This document shows positions 52,080-60,183 of a stretch of 64,000 bases of DNA, piece by piece. Source of the stretch: Isoptericola sp. BMS4 (GTDB lineage: Bacteria; Actinomycetota; Actinomycetes; Actinomycetales; Cellulomonadaceae). The translations under genes and the position numbers were made by a program. The notes under the pieces were generated by a model, which was given only the letters and a program-made list of their open reading frames with translations, was not told where the DNA came from and ran no database searches. Position 1 is the first letter of the stretch. Each line of letters begins with the position of its first letter. The stretch is taken from the NCBI RefSeq assembly GCF_011634835.1, contig NZ_SIRP01000001.1, positions 613,140 to 677,139 of the forward strand, given 5' to 3'.

Positions 52080-52913
52080 TCAGGCGTCGAAATCGGTCGA
52101 GCGTGTGAGGCCCTCCCAGGCGGCCAGCTCCTTGCGCAGGCCCTCCAGGTGCGCCCCGACGGCGTCGGCGGCGTCGCTCCCCAGCGGCAGCCGCAACGGG
52201 GTGTCGGGCGCCTCGAGCGCGGTGAGGATGGCGTCGGCGGCCTTGGCGGGGTCGCCGGGCTGTGCGCCGTCACTGTCGGACAGGCCGGCCCGGACAGGGC
52301 CGACGGACTCGTCGTAGGCCGGCAGCGCCTCGGACCGCATCAGCGCGCCCGCGCCCGCGAACCCCGTGCGGAACGCGCCCGGCTCGACGATCAGGACCTT
52401 GATCCCCAGGGGCGCGACCTCGGCCGCGAGCGCCTCCGACAGCCCCTCCAGGGCGAACTTCGTCGCGCAGTAGGCCCCGACTCCCGCGAAGGCGAACCGG
52501 CCGCCCATGCTCGTCAGCTGGACGACGGCGCCCGACCGGCGCTCGCGCATGTGCGGCAGGACCGCGCGGGTGAGGGCCGCCGGTCCGAAGAAGTGCAGGT
52601 CCATGAGCTGGCGCAGCTCGGCGTCGGTGGCCTCCTCGACGGCGCCGACCATGCCACGGCCGGCGTTGTTGACGAGGACGTCGATCCGTCCGTGGCGTGC
52701 GACCACGTCGCGCACGACCTCCTCGGCGGCGGTGGTGTCGGCGACGTCCAGGCGGATCGCCTCGACCTGGTCGGGGTGGGCGGCGACCAGGTCGTCGAGG
52801 CCCGCCGGGCGCCGGGCAGCGCCGACGACGACGTCGCCCGCGGCGACCGCCGCCTCGGCGATGGCGCGGCCGAAGCCGCTCGTGGCGCCGGTGATCAGCC
52901 AGACCTTGTGCAT
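52080..52913 (-). CDS. Short-chain dehydrogenase/reductase
   Basis: The protein has 277 residues from ATG 52913, where the SDR fold begins (KVWLITGATSGFGRAIAEAA, cofactor motif T-G-x-x-S-G-x-G). NNAGRGMVGAVEEATDAELR, the active Ser in VVQLTSMGGRFAFAG and Tyr/Lys in YCATKFALEG are present. This is a classical SDR of the group often labelled oxidoreductase with unknown substrate (YusZ/Rv0484c-like). First gene of the SDR-MFS-flavoprotein operon, divergent from lysR with a 107-base gap. Confidence 0.88.
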   Translation of the reverse strand: MHKVWLITGATSGFGRAIAEAAVAAGDVVVGAARRPAGLDDLVAAHPDQVEAIRLDVADTTAAEEVVRDVVARHGRIDVLVNNAGRGMVGAVEEATDAELRQLMDLHFFGPAALTRAVLPHMRERRSGAVVQLTSMGGRFAFAGVGAYCATKFALEGLSEALAAEVAPLGIKVLIVEPGAFRTGFAGAGALMRSEALPAYDESVGPVRAGLSDSDGAQPGDPAKAADAILTALEAPDTPLRLPLGSDAADAVGAHLEGLRKELAAWEGLTRSTDFDA

Positions 52914-53020
52914 GACGTGCGTCCTCTCCTCGGGCCCCACCCGGGCGGTCGGGCCGTGCACCAGCAGGCTGCCGCGCATCGCCGGAGGACGTCCAAGACC
53001 TGGTGTGATAACCGTTGGAC

Positions 53021-53923
53021 ATGGATGTGCACGGTAGGGATCTCCGGTACTTCGTCGCCGTGGCCGACGAGCTGCACTTCACGCGCGCCGCCGAGCGCCT
53101 GTACGTCTCCCAGCCCGCGCTGAGCAAGCAGATCCGGATGCTGGAGTCCCGGCTCGGCGCGCCGCTGTTCGAACGGGACCGGCGCGAGGTGCGGCTGACC
53201 GCCGTGGGCGAGGCGCTCCTGCCGCACGCCCGGCAGGTCCTCGACGCGTGGTCCGTCGCCCTCGACGCGACCGAGCGGGCCAAGGCGGAGCAGGAGGCCA
53301 CCCTCGTGGTGGGGATGAGCACCAGCCCCGGACGCGGCGGACTGCTGCCGGCGATCCGCTCACGCTTCAGCGCGCGACGGCCGGCGGTCACCGTCCGGCT
53401 GCGCCAGGTGGGATGGGACGACGCCACCGCCGGGCTCGCCGACGGCAGCAGCGACGCGGCGTTCGCCTGGCTGCCGCTCCCGGACTCCGACCGGTTCCGC
53501 TGGGTGGTCGTCGCCGAGGAGCCCCGCCACGTCGGGATGCCCGAGACGCACCCCCTGGCACGTCGCGAGAGCGTGGAGTTCGCCGACCTGATGGACGAGC
53601 CGTTCCTCGCCCTGCCGCGGACCGCGGGCCCGCTCCGCGACTACTGGCTCGCCCTCGACGCCCGCGACGGCCGGCCGCCGCGCGTCGGGGCGGAGGTCGC
53701 CAGCACCGAGGAGACCTACGAGGCGCTCGTCGACGGTCGCGGCGTCTGCCTTCTGGCCGCGGGCAACGCGCCGCTCATCAGCCTCGGCGGCGTCGTCACC
53801 CGCCCGGTCCGCGGCATCGAACCGAGCCGGTTCGCCCTCGCCTGGCGCGCGGGCGAGCGCCGTCCCCTCGTGCTGGACTACGCCCGCGCCTGTGCGGACG
53901 CCGCGGGGACGAGCATGTCCTGA
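53021..53923 (+). CDS. LysR-family transcriptional regulator
   Basis: The protein has 300 residues from ATG 53021 (TTG 53015 and GTG 53027 are also possible). The helix-turn-helix is LRYFVAVADELHFTRAAERL and SQPALSKQIRMLESRLG. The C-terminal co-inducer domain continues with VVGMSTSPGRGGLLPAIRSR. The segment GTGATAAC lies just before the start and could be a -10 element, giving a leaderless or nearly leaderless transcript. CCAA...TTGG (52993-53018) spans the region and may be part of the operator. It probably controls the divergent SDR-MFS-flavoprotein operon. Confidence 0.9.
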   Translation: MDVHGRDLRYFVAVADELHFTRAAERLYVSQPALSKQIRMLESRLGAPLFERDRREVRLTAVGEALLPHARQVLDAWSVALDATERAKAEQEATLVVGMSTSPGRGGLLPAIRSRFSARRPAVTVRLRQVGWDDATAGLADGSSDAAFAWLPLPDSDRFRWVVVAEEPRHVGMPETHPLARRESVEFADLMDEPFLALPRTAGPLRDYWLALDARDGRPPRVGAEVASTEETYEALVDGRGVCLLAAGNAPLISLGGVVTRPVRGIEPSRFALAWRAGERRPLVLDYARACADAAGTSMS

Positions 53924-53942
53924 CGAGACGGCAGCGGACGCA

Positions 53943-53981
53943 CGACGACGCCCGGCCACGAGGAGCGGCCGGGCGTCGTCG
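53943..53981. terminator. Bidirectional hairpin between lysR and hsp20
   Basis: A 15-bp perfect stem (CGACGACGCCCGGCC at 53943-53957, complement at 53967-53981) with a 9-base loop. It is 20 bases after the lysR stop and 11 bases after the convergent hsp20 stop. Confidence 0.78.
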
Positions 53982-53991
53982 GGGCTCCGCC

Positions 53992-54417
53992 TCATGCGGC
54001 GGTGGTGACCTCGATGCGCTGCGGCGTCGTGCCGGCGAAGACGCCGGCCACGGTGACGGTCAGGACGCCCGCGTCGTAGGACGCGGTGACGGCGTCGCCG
54101 TCCACGGCCTTGGGCAGGGTGACGACGCGGCGGAAGGCGCCGAAGCGGACCTCCGAGATGCGTCGGCCCTCGGCCTCGGCGTCGCGCTGGTCCTTGCGCT
54201 CGCCGCGCACGACGAGCCGGCGGCCCTCGACCTCGACGGTGACGTCCTCGGCCGGGTCGACGCCCGGCAGGTCGAGGCGGGCGACGAGGTCCTCGCCGTC
54301 GCGGTAGACGTCCGCGGCGGGCACGGGGCGCTGGTCGGCCGGCGTGACGGCACGCGGGGTCCACAGGTCGCGGAACCAGGCGTCGGCGAACGGGGTGCGG
54401 GTCAGGGTGGTGGTCAT
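53992..54417 (-). CDS. hsp20: Hsp20-family small heat-shock protein
   Basis: The protein has 141 residues from ATG 54417 with AGGAGG five bases upstream. The alpha-crystallin domain spans about residues 35-130: VYRDGEDLVARLDLPGVDPA, RRLVVRGERKDQRDAEAEGR, FRRVVTLPKAVDGD and YDAGVLTVTVAGVF (the conserved A-x-x-x-x-G-V-L motif). It prevents aggregation of unfolding proteins. A HAIR inverted repeat 39 bases upstream predicts repression by HspR, as for hsp18 in Streptomyces and acr2 in Mycobacterium. Confidence 0.93.
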   Translation of the reverse strand: MTTTLTRTPFADAWFRDLWTPRAVTPADQRPVPAADVYRDGEDLVARLDLPGVDPAEDVTVEVEGRRLVVRGERKDQRDAEAEGRRISEVRFGAFRRVVTLPKAVDGDAVTASYDAGVLTVTVAGVFAGTTPQRIEVTTAA

Positions 54418-54455
54418 GCTGTCCTCCTGTGGGTGAGTACTGCTGACCGGTACAA

Positions 54456-54476
54456 CTTGAGCCACCCCGACTCAAT
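54456..54476. promoter_or_regulatory. HAIR site (HspR operator) upstream of hsp20
   Basis: CTTGAGC (54456-54462), 7 bases, ACTCAAT (54470-54476) matches the HspR-associated inverted repeat CTTGAGT-N7-ACTCAAG at 12 of 14 positions. On the minus strand TTGAGT of the site can also serve as the -35 element of the hsp20 promoter, so binding would block polymerase. Confidence 0.8.
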
Positions 54477-54513
54477 TTCCGGGTTCGCCGTGGGCGGACG
54501 TCGTGCCCGCGCC

Positions 54514-55092
54514 TCAGCCGACGACCTGGATCACGCCGGTGACCACGAGCGCGGTGAACGTCGTCCACCCGACGATCGCGACCGCCTGCCAGACGAGGAC
54601 GCGGCCCTTGCCGACGCCGGAGGCGGCGAGCATCGTGGCCGTGACCTGGGTGGGCAGCAGCAGGGGGCCGAGCAGGCTCACGCCCGGCACTCCGTAGCGC
54701 TCGTAAGCCTGCTGGAACTTCGCTCTGCGCGCGCTCTTCCTGCTGTCCTCGGGGCGCTCGTCGCCGACCGGCCCGGCGCCGTCGACCGGCGCGTGCGAGC
54801 CGGACGCGCCGCCGACCGTGACGGGCTCCCGCGCCTCGGTCCTCGCCTGGCGGCGCGTCAAGACGGCCTGGTGGGCGCCGGAGCCGAGCAGGACGAGCGC
54901 GGCCACGCACAGGAAGTTGCCCACCACCGCGGCGACGCCGGCGAGAACCGGGTCGATGCCGCCGATGACGCCGATCGCCACGGCCCCCTCGCCCTCGACG
55001 AAGGGGATCGCGCCCGCCGCGGCGACGACGACCGGCTGCACGAGGTCGGGGACCTGCGCCACGACGTTCTGGATGGTGTCGACGACGGTCAT
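54514..55092 (-). CDS. Small multidrug export-like membrane protein (PF06695)
   Basis: The protein has 192 residues from ATG 55092 with AGGAG six bases upstream. Four to five hydrophobic segments: VQPVVVAAAGAIPFVEGEGA, IGVIGGIDPVLAGVAAVVGN, FLCVAALVLLGSG, the re-entrant-like GVPGVSLLGPLLLPTQVTAT and WQAVAIVGWTTFTALVVTG. The GAIPFVEGEGAV and LLGPLLLPTQ motifs match the Sm_multidrug_ex family. Despite the name, transport of drugs by the family is not well established. A hydrophilic 50-residue loop separates the two halves. Confidence 0.78.
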   Translation of the reverse strand: MTVVDTIQNVVAQVPDLVQPVVVAAAGAIPFVEGEGAVAIGVIGGIDPVLAGVAAVVGNFLCVAALVLLGSGAHQAVLTRRQARTEAREPVTVGGASGSHAPVDGAGPVGDERPEDSRKSARRAKFQQAYERYGVPGVSLLGPLLLPTQVTATMLAASGVGKGRVLVWQAVAIVGWTTFTALVVTGVIQVVG

Positions 55093-55249
55093 GCGGTGCT
55101 CCTGTCCGTGGGGCACGAGGGGCTCTCCCGGTGCTGACCCCAGTCCACCGTGCGGGCGGGCGGCGCGGAAGTGTGCCCTGTCACCGCTTTCCGTCGCTCT
55201 CGCACGGTGCAGCCGTGACAGGTGTCATGCCCCCGGCGGGCGGCGACCC

Positions 55250-56974
55250 TCACCGCTCGGCAGTCGGCTGCTCCTCCTCGGCCGGTGGCGCGGCCGGTGA
55301 CGACACCGGGGAGACGTCCCTGTTGCGACGGAGCCCGGCGACCTTCGGGCGCCCGCGGCCGCTCTCCTGCTTGGCGAGGACACCGGCGAACTGCGCCTCG
55401 ATCGCGGCACGGCGTTCCGCGCTCAACGCCTTGATCAGGGCGAACATCATGAGGAACACGAGGGCGAAGATGGGGAGCCCGATGACGGTGATCACCTGCT
55501 GCAGGGCGGCGAGCCCGTCCCTGCCGGTGAGCCCGCCGAGGATGATCAGCGACGCGGCCAGCGCCCCCTCGCTGACCCCCCAGAACACGCGCTGCCGCAC
55601 GGGGCCGGCGTCGGGCGTCCCGACGCACAGCATGTCCACCACCAGGGACGCGGAGTCGGACGAGGTGGCGAAGAAGAGCGCCACCACGATGACGGCGATG
55701 CCGGAGATCAGCGTGGCGGCCGGGAAGCTGTCGAAGAAGGCGAACATGGCCAGCGCCTCGCTCTCGGCGACCGCCTCCGAGAGGGCGCCCCCGGAACCAC
55801 CGATGCCGTCGAGCTCCATCGCTGACCAGCCGAAGATGGCGAACCACACGGCCGTGAACAGGGAGGGGGCGACGAGCACCCCGGCGACGAACTGGCGGAT
55901 CGTGCGGCCCTGCGAGATCCGCGCGAGGAACACGCCCATGAACGGCGCCCACGTGACGGTCCACGCCCAGTAGAAGACTGTCCAGCTGCCCTGCCAGCCC
56001 CAGCCGTCGTCCTTGGTGAACGGCGACATCGCGTCGTTCCACAGCGCGAGGCCCACGAGGTCCTGCAGGTAGACGCCGATCGACTGCGGGATCTGCCGCA
56101 GCAGGAACACGGTGTCCCCGCTGACCAGCACGAAGAGCATGAGCCCGACGGCCATGAGGATGTTGAGGTTCGACAGCCGCTTCACGCCCTTGTCGAGCCC
56201 GGCGACGATCGACGAGACCGCGACGGTGGTCAGCACGGTGATCACGCCGACCTGCAGCCACGTGCCGTTCTCGACCGAGGGGAACAGCGCGTTGATTCCC
56301 GCGCCGACCTGCGACGTCCCCAGCCCCAGCGACACGGCCAGCCCGAACAGGGTGCCCAGCACCGCGAACACGTCGATGGTCTTGCCGATCGGCCCGTGGA
56401 TCCGCTCCTTGAGGAACGGGTAGAACACGGAGCTGACCCGCAGCGGTAGCTTGTACCGGTAGACGAAGTAGCCGAACGCCAGCCCGGGCAGCGTGAAGAT
56501 CGCCCACGTGTGCAGGCTCAGGTGGTAGAGCGAGATGGACATGGCGTTCGAGGCGGCCTCGGCCGTGTACGGCTCCACGCCCGCGATCGGCGGCTCGGCG
56601 AAGTGCGACATCGGCTCCGCGACGCCCCAGAACATCAGGACCGTGCCGATGCCGCCCGCGAACAGCATCGCGAACCAGGAGAGGTTGCCGTACGCGGGGC
56701 GGGAGTCGTCGTCGCCCAGGCGCAGGTGCCCGTACCGGCTGAACGCGACCCAGACCAGGAAGATCAGCCAGATCGTCACGCCGCCGATGAAGAACCAGCC
56801 GAGGTTGGTGACGATCCACTCCCGGCCCTGGCCGAACGCATCACCGATCGGGGTGGGGAAGACCAGCAGCACGATCAGGAACAGCACCATCAGCGCGGCC
56901 GAGACGAAGAAGATCGTCGGGTCCGTCCGCAGTCCCAGTCGTCGTGCCAGAGCGTCGAGCCGTTTCTCCGCCAT
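55250..56974 (-). CDS. BCCT-family betaine/choline/carnitine transporter
   Basis: The protein has 574 residues from ATG 56974 (GAGGGGG upstream). Twelve helices are visible. Family motifs include NLSWFAMLFAGGIGTVLMFW (Gly-rich helix 3; the G-I-G pattern resembles sodium-coupled members such as BetP), the WGWQGSWTVFYWAWTVTWAP signature of helix 8 and MGVFLARISQGRTIRQFVAG. The charged C-terminal tail of about 60 residues may be an osmosensing domain as in BetP. It imports compatible solutes such as glycine betaine. It is divergent from the secreted glycosidase gene. Confidence 0.9.
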   Translation of the reverse strand: MAEKRLDALARRLGLRTDPTIFFVSAALMVLFLIVLLVFPTPIGDAFGQGREWIVTNLGWFFIGGVTIWLIFLVWVAFSRYGHLRLGDDDSRPAYGNLSWFAMLFAGGIGTVLMFWGVAEPMSHFAEPPIAGVEPYTAEAASNAMSISLYHLSLHTWAIFTLPGLAFGYFVYRYKLPLRVSSVFYPFLKERIHGPIGKTIDVFAVLGTLFGLAVSLGLGTSQVGAGINALFPSVENGTWLQVGVITVLTTVAVSSIVAGLDKGVKRLSNLNILMAVGLMLFVLVSGDTVFLLRQIPQSIGVYLQDLVGLALWNDAMSPFTKDDGWGWQGSWTVFYWAWTVTWAPFMGVFLARISQGRTIRQFVAGVLVAPSLFTAVWFAIFGWSAMELDGIGGSGGALSEAVAESEALAMFAFFDSFPAATLISGIAVIVVALFFATSSDSASLVVDMLCVGTPDAGPVRQRVFWGVSEGALAASLIILGGLTGRDGLAALQQVITVIGLPIFALVFLMMFALIKALSAERRAAIEAQFAGVLAKQESGRGRPKVAGLRRNRDVSPVSSPAAPPAEEEQPTAER

Positions 56975-57149
56975 CGCAACCCCCTCGTCGCTGCTCGCGC
57001 CGGGCCGGCCGGCGCGCGGTCCCGACCACCATCGCCAGGGGAGCGGTGGAAGTCCAGGAACCGCGCGGGTGCGCCGTCGCTGGGTGCGGCCTCTGATGGT
57101 GTGGTGGTTCGTGCGCGCAGCCGCCGCGAGGCCGGTACCGCGGCGGCTA

Positions 57150-57163
57150 ATAATGCGCATTAT
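57150..57163. promoter_or_regulatory. ATAATGCGCATTAT operator upstream of the secreted beta-propeller gene
   Basis: The 14-bp perfect palindrome ATAATGCGCATTAT, with shared flanks TA on the left and GG on the right, also occurs at 59018-59031 before the LacI gene. Here it lies 101 bases upstream of the GTG at 57265. Such AT-rich palindromes with a central CG are typical LacI/GalR operators, and two identical copies in a 74% GC region are unlikely by chance. Confidence 0.82.
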
Positions 57164-57264
57164 GGCGTTGACCTGCGACGACGGTCCTCCGGAGACTGCC
57201 AGGGCCGGGGGAGTCCCGGCCCTCGACGGCGAGGACGCCGTCGGGTCGACCGACGGAGGTCATC

Positions 57265-58935
57265 GTGAATCCACGCAGACGGACCGGAAGACGTGTCGTG
57301 GCCCTGGCGACGTCGCTGGTGCTCGCCCTGGCAGGGGCGTCGGCGCTGGCGACGCCCGCGGGAGCCGCCGACGACGGCGGGCGGCTCCCGGAGCTCGAGT
57401 TCGCGGGTCGTGTCATCGACAAGGACGAGATGGACTACAACCCGACGGACGAGTTCATCTTCCCGAGCGTCTTCCACGCCGGTGAGCACCTCGCCGACCC
57501 GCTCGGCGAGTGGTACCTGTACTACGCCCCGCACGACGCGCCCGGCGGGATCTCGCTCATGTACGCGGACTCGCTGGACGGGCCGTGGACGGAGTACGCC
57601 GCCAACCCGGTCATCTCCAACGAGTGGCCGCCGTACTACGACCACGTGTCCCACGTGTCGTCGCCGGACGCCGTCTGGGACGACGCGACGGGCGAGATGC
57701 GTCTCTACTTCCACGGGGAGAACTCGACGACCCGCTGGGCGACGTCGGGCGACGGCGTCACGTTCGACGACTCGGGCGTCGCGGTGACCAACGCGGACGG
57801 CGGCCCCGGGACGACGGAGACGTCGTACGCCCGCGTGTTCCCGCACCCCGACCCCGACTCGCCGTACCGGTGGGCCATGTTCTCCATGCAGAACCGCACC
57901 GACGACATCCGCCGGATCATGATGTCGGAGTCCGTGGACGGCAAGAGCTGGGAGATGCGCCCCGATCCCGTCGTGGTTCCCGATGCGGAGACCGGGCGGA
58001 ACGTCTCCGGCGGCAACCTGCTGACCTGGCGCGGGCGGCACTACATCACCTACCACGGCTCGTCGGGCGTCACGTATGCCCGAGAGGTCGACCGCACCGT
58101 CACGGAGATCGGTCCGCAGCGGGTGCTGCACCGGTCGTCGGGCATCGGGGACGACGTCGGCCGCGTGGCCGCGCCGGAGTTCGTCACGGACCGCGGCCGC
58201 ACGTACATGTTCTACGAGTCGGGCGACCGGCTCGGCGCCACCATCGCGTACGCCACCGTGGAGCGCCCGAGCCCGCCGGACCCCGACCCGCTGCGCGAGC
58301 GCCGCAGCGGTCCCGGCTCGGACGAGTTCGACGGCGACGGCCTCGACGCCGACCTGTGGGGCGTCGTGAACCCGGACGGCGCCCGGCACGAGGTCGCCGG
58401 CGGCGCGCTGACGATCCCGACGTACGCCACCGGCGTGGCGGGCGCGGCGTTCCCGGTGCAGGCGGTCCCGCAGGGCCCGTGGGAGGTCACGACGCAGGTG
58501 GAGGTCGACCCGCGCGAGAAGTACCAGCAGGCCGGCCTGATCCTCCACACGGCGGGGGACACGTACGCCAAGCTCGACCACGGCTACGGCAGCGCCGGCG
58601 AGCGCCTGTCGTTCATCTGGCGGCAGGACGGCTCGGAGCGCAACGGCCCCGCCGACTCGACGACCCTGGCCGCGGACGTCGCGGGCCCGCTCTGGCTCCG
58701 GCTGACGAGCGACGGCACGTCGGTGCGGGCGTCGGCGTCGGTGGACGGCCAGGCGTTCTTCCCGGTGGGGCGGCCCGTCCCGCTGGCGGAGCTCGCCCCC
58801 ACGGGTGTCGGGCTGTCCGCGCTGCGCGGCGCGACGTCGGCCCCGGAGATCATCGCGACGTTCGACTGGTTCCGCTGGACGCCGGAGCACGGACCGGCCG
58901 CGGCACCGAGGGGCGGTACCGTGTCCGCACCGTGA
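57265..58935 (+). CDS. Secreted GH43-like beta-propeller protein with C-terminal DUF1349/laminin-G-like domain
   Basis: The protein has 556 residues from GTG 57265 (GGAGGT upstream). The signal peptide has a basic RRRTGRRVV, hydrophobic core and AGA cleavage site near residue 34. The N-terminal half is a five-bladed-propeller-like glycosidase fold: FIFPSVFHAG, GEWYLYYAPHDAPGGISLMY, SSPDAVWDDATGEMRLYFHG, YARVFPHPDPDSPYRWAMFS. The C-terminal 200 residues (DEFDGDGLDADLWGVVNPDG, QQAGLILHTAGDTYAKLDHG) form the concanavalin-like GH43_C2/DUF1349 domain. The substrate is unknown. It lies under the same operator as the LacI-ABC operon. Confidence 0.82.
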   Translation: MNPRRRTGRRVVALATSLVLALAGASALATPAGAADDGGRLPELEFAGRVIDKDEMDYNPTDEFIFPSVFHAGEHLADPLGEWYLYYAPHDAPGGISLMYADSLDGPWTEYAANPVISNEWPPYYDHVSHVSSPDAVWDDATGEMRLYFHGENSTTRWATSGDGVTFDDSGVAVTNADGGPGTTETSYARVFPHPDPDSPYRWAMFSMQNRTDDIRRIMMSESVDGKSWEMRPDPVVVPDAETGRNVSGGNLLTWRGRHYITYHGSSGVTYAREVDRTVTEIGPQRVLHRSSGIGDDVGRVAAPEFVTDRGRTYMFYESGDRLGATIAYATVERPSPPDPDPLRERRSGPGSDEFDGDGLDADLWGVVNPDGARHEVAGGALTIPTYATGVAGAAFPVQAVPQGPWEVTTQVEVDPREKYQQAGLILHTAGDTYAKLDHGYGSAGERLSFIWRQDGSERNGPADSTTLAADVAGPLWLRLTSDGTSVRASASVDGQAFFPVGRPVPLAELAPTGVGLSALRGATSAPEIIATFDWFRWTPEHGPAAAPRGGTVSAP

Positions 58936-58963
58936 TCCCCAGACCTGTGGATCATGCGTAACG

Positions 58964-59003
58964 AGAGGCCCTCAGCCGCGGAATCCTGCGGCTGAGGGCC
59001 TCT
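58964..59003 (+). terminator. 16-bp stem hairpin after the secreted glycosidase gene
   Basis: AGAGGCCCTCAGCCGC (58964-58979) pairs perfectly with 58988-59003 around an 8-base loop (GGAATCCT), followed by TTCG. It begins 29 bases after the stop and separates the gene from the LacI operon promoter. Confidence 0.88.
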
Positions 59004-59031
59004 TCGTGGACGCGATAATAATGCGCATTAT
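59003..59031 (+). promoter_or_regulatory. Promoter/operator of the LacI-FAD-ABC operon
   Basis: The palindrome ATAATGCGCATTAT is at 59018-59031. TTCGTG (59003-59008), 17 bases, CATTAT (59026-59031) form a plausible promoter whose -10 element is the right arm of the operator, so binding would repress. The LacI ATG follows 71 bases later, predicting autoregulation. Confidence 0.65.
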
Positions 59032-59102
59032 GGTCTTGTGGTCGCTCCTCGCGCCCCGGCAGACTCCCCACACGTCACCGCCGACGGACCGAGGAGGACC
59101 GG

Positions 59103-60146
59103 ATGCCGAAGCGCCGCACCACGCAGGCCGACGTCGCCGCCGTGGCGGGCGTCAGCCAGGCCACCGTGTCCTTCGTGCTGAACGACCGCCGCCCCGCGGG
59201 CGTGCACATCAGCGCCGACACCCGGCAGCGCGTCCTCGACGCCATCCGCATCACCGGCTACTCCGCCAACCCGGTGGCCCAGCGACTCGCCGGCGGGCGC
59301 AACCAGATCCTCGGCGTCTTCACCTACGAGGCGACGTTCCCCGGCGGCGGCCGCGACTTCTATGGCCCGTTCCTCGTCGGCGTCGAGCACGCCGCCGAGC
59401 AGCTCGGCATCGACATCCTGCTGTTCACCAGCGCCCGCGTGGTCGACGGGCGGCGGCGCCTCACCCGCGACGGGTGGCAGCGCCTCGGCATCGCGGACGG
59501 CTGCCTGCTGCTCGGGCAGCACGAGGACCGCAGCGAGCTGCAGCACCTGCTCGACACCAACTACCCGTTCGTGTTCATCGGCAAGCGGGTCAGCGAGGGC
59601 GGGCGCCTGCCCTACGTGGGCGCGGACTACGTGAGCGCCACCCGGCGGGCGGTCGAGCGGTTGCTGGAGGCCGGGCACCGCCGTGTCGGGTACGCCGGGG
59701 ACATGGGGTCCGACCAGCCCACCACCGACCGCTGGGCCGGCTACCGGGACGCGCTGCGCGCCGCCGGGCTCGGCGCCCGGCTGGTGCCGGAGGACGACCC
59801 TGACGCCGTCGCCGCCGCGATCGTCGAACAGGGGCTCACGGCCGTCGTCCTGGCGCCAGAGCGCGACCCCGAGGAGCTGCACGACGCCCTGCGGCGGCGC
59901 GGGCTGGAGGTGCCGCGCGACGTGTCGGTCGTCCTGCTCGGCCAGCCGCACCACCGGCTGCGTCGCCCGCAGGAGTGGTCCGGGTTCGTCATCCCCCGCG
60001 AGCAGATGGGCGCCCGCGCCCTGCTGCTCCTCTCCCGCCTGGTCGCGGGCGACGAGGTCGCCGACCCCGACCTGCACCGCCTCCTGGAGTGCACCGACGT
60101 CGAGGGCGCCACGGTCGCCCCGCCCGTCACCGCGCTCGCCCCCTGA
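59103..60146 (+). CDS. LacI/GalR-family regulator of the carbohydrate locus
   Basis: The protein has 347 residues from ATG 59103, with GAGGAGG upstream. The DNA-binding head is TQADVAAVAGVSQATVSFVL, the hinge is SANPVAQRLAGGRNQILGVF. The effector domain continues with FYGPFLVGVEHAAEQLGIDI. It is the first gene of an operon with an FAD oxidoreductase, a sugar-binding lipoprotein and permeases. The identical palindrome before its own gene and before the secreted glycosidase gene defines its likely regulon. Confidence 0.92.
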   Translation: MPKRRTTQADVAAVAGVSQATVSFVLNDRRPAGVHISADTRQRVLDAIRITGYSANPVAQRLAGGRNQILGVFTYEATFPGGGRDFYGPFLVGVEHAAEQLGIDILLFTSARVVDGRRRLTRDGWQRLGIADGCLLLGQHEDRSELQHLLDTNYPFVFIGKRVSEGGRLPYVGADYVSATRRAVERLLEAGHRRVGYAGDMGSDQPTTDRWAGYRDALRAAGLGARLVPEDDPDAVAAAIVEQGLTAVVLAPERDPEELHDALRRRGLEVPRDVSVVLLGQPHHRLRRPQEWSGFVIPREQMGARALLLLSRLVAGDEVADPDLHRLLECTDVEGATVAPPVTALAP

Positions 60147-60183
60147 TGCCCCCGAGAAGCCCCGAGAGAACGGAAGTCCACCC

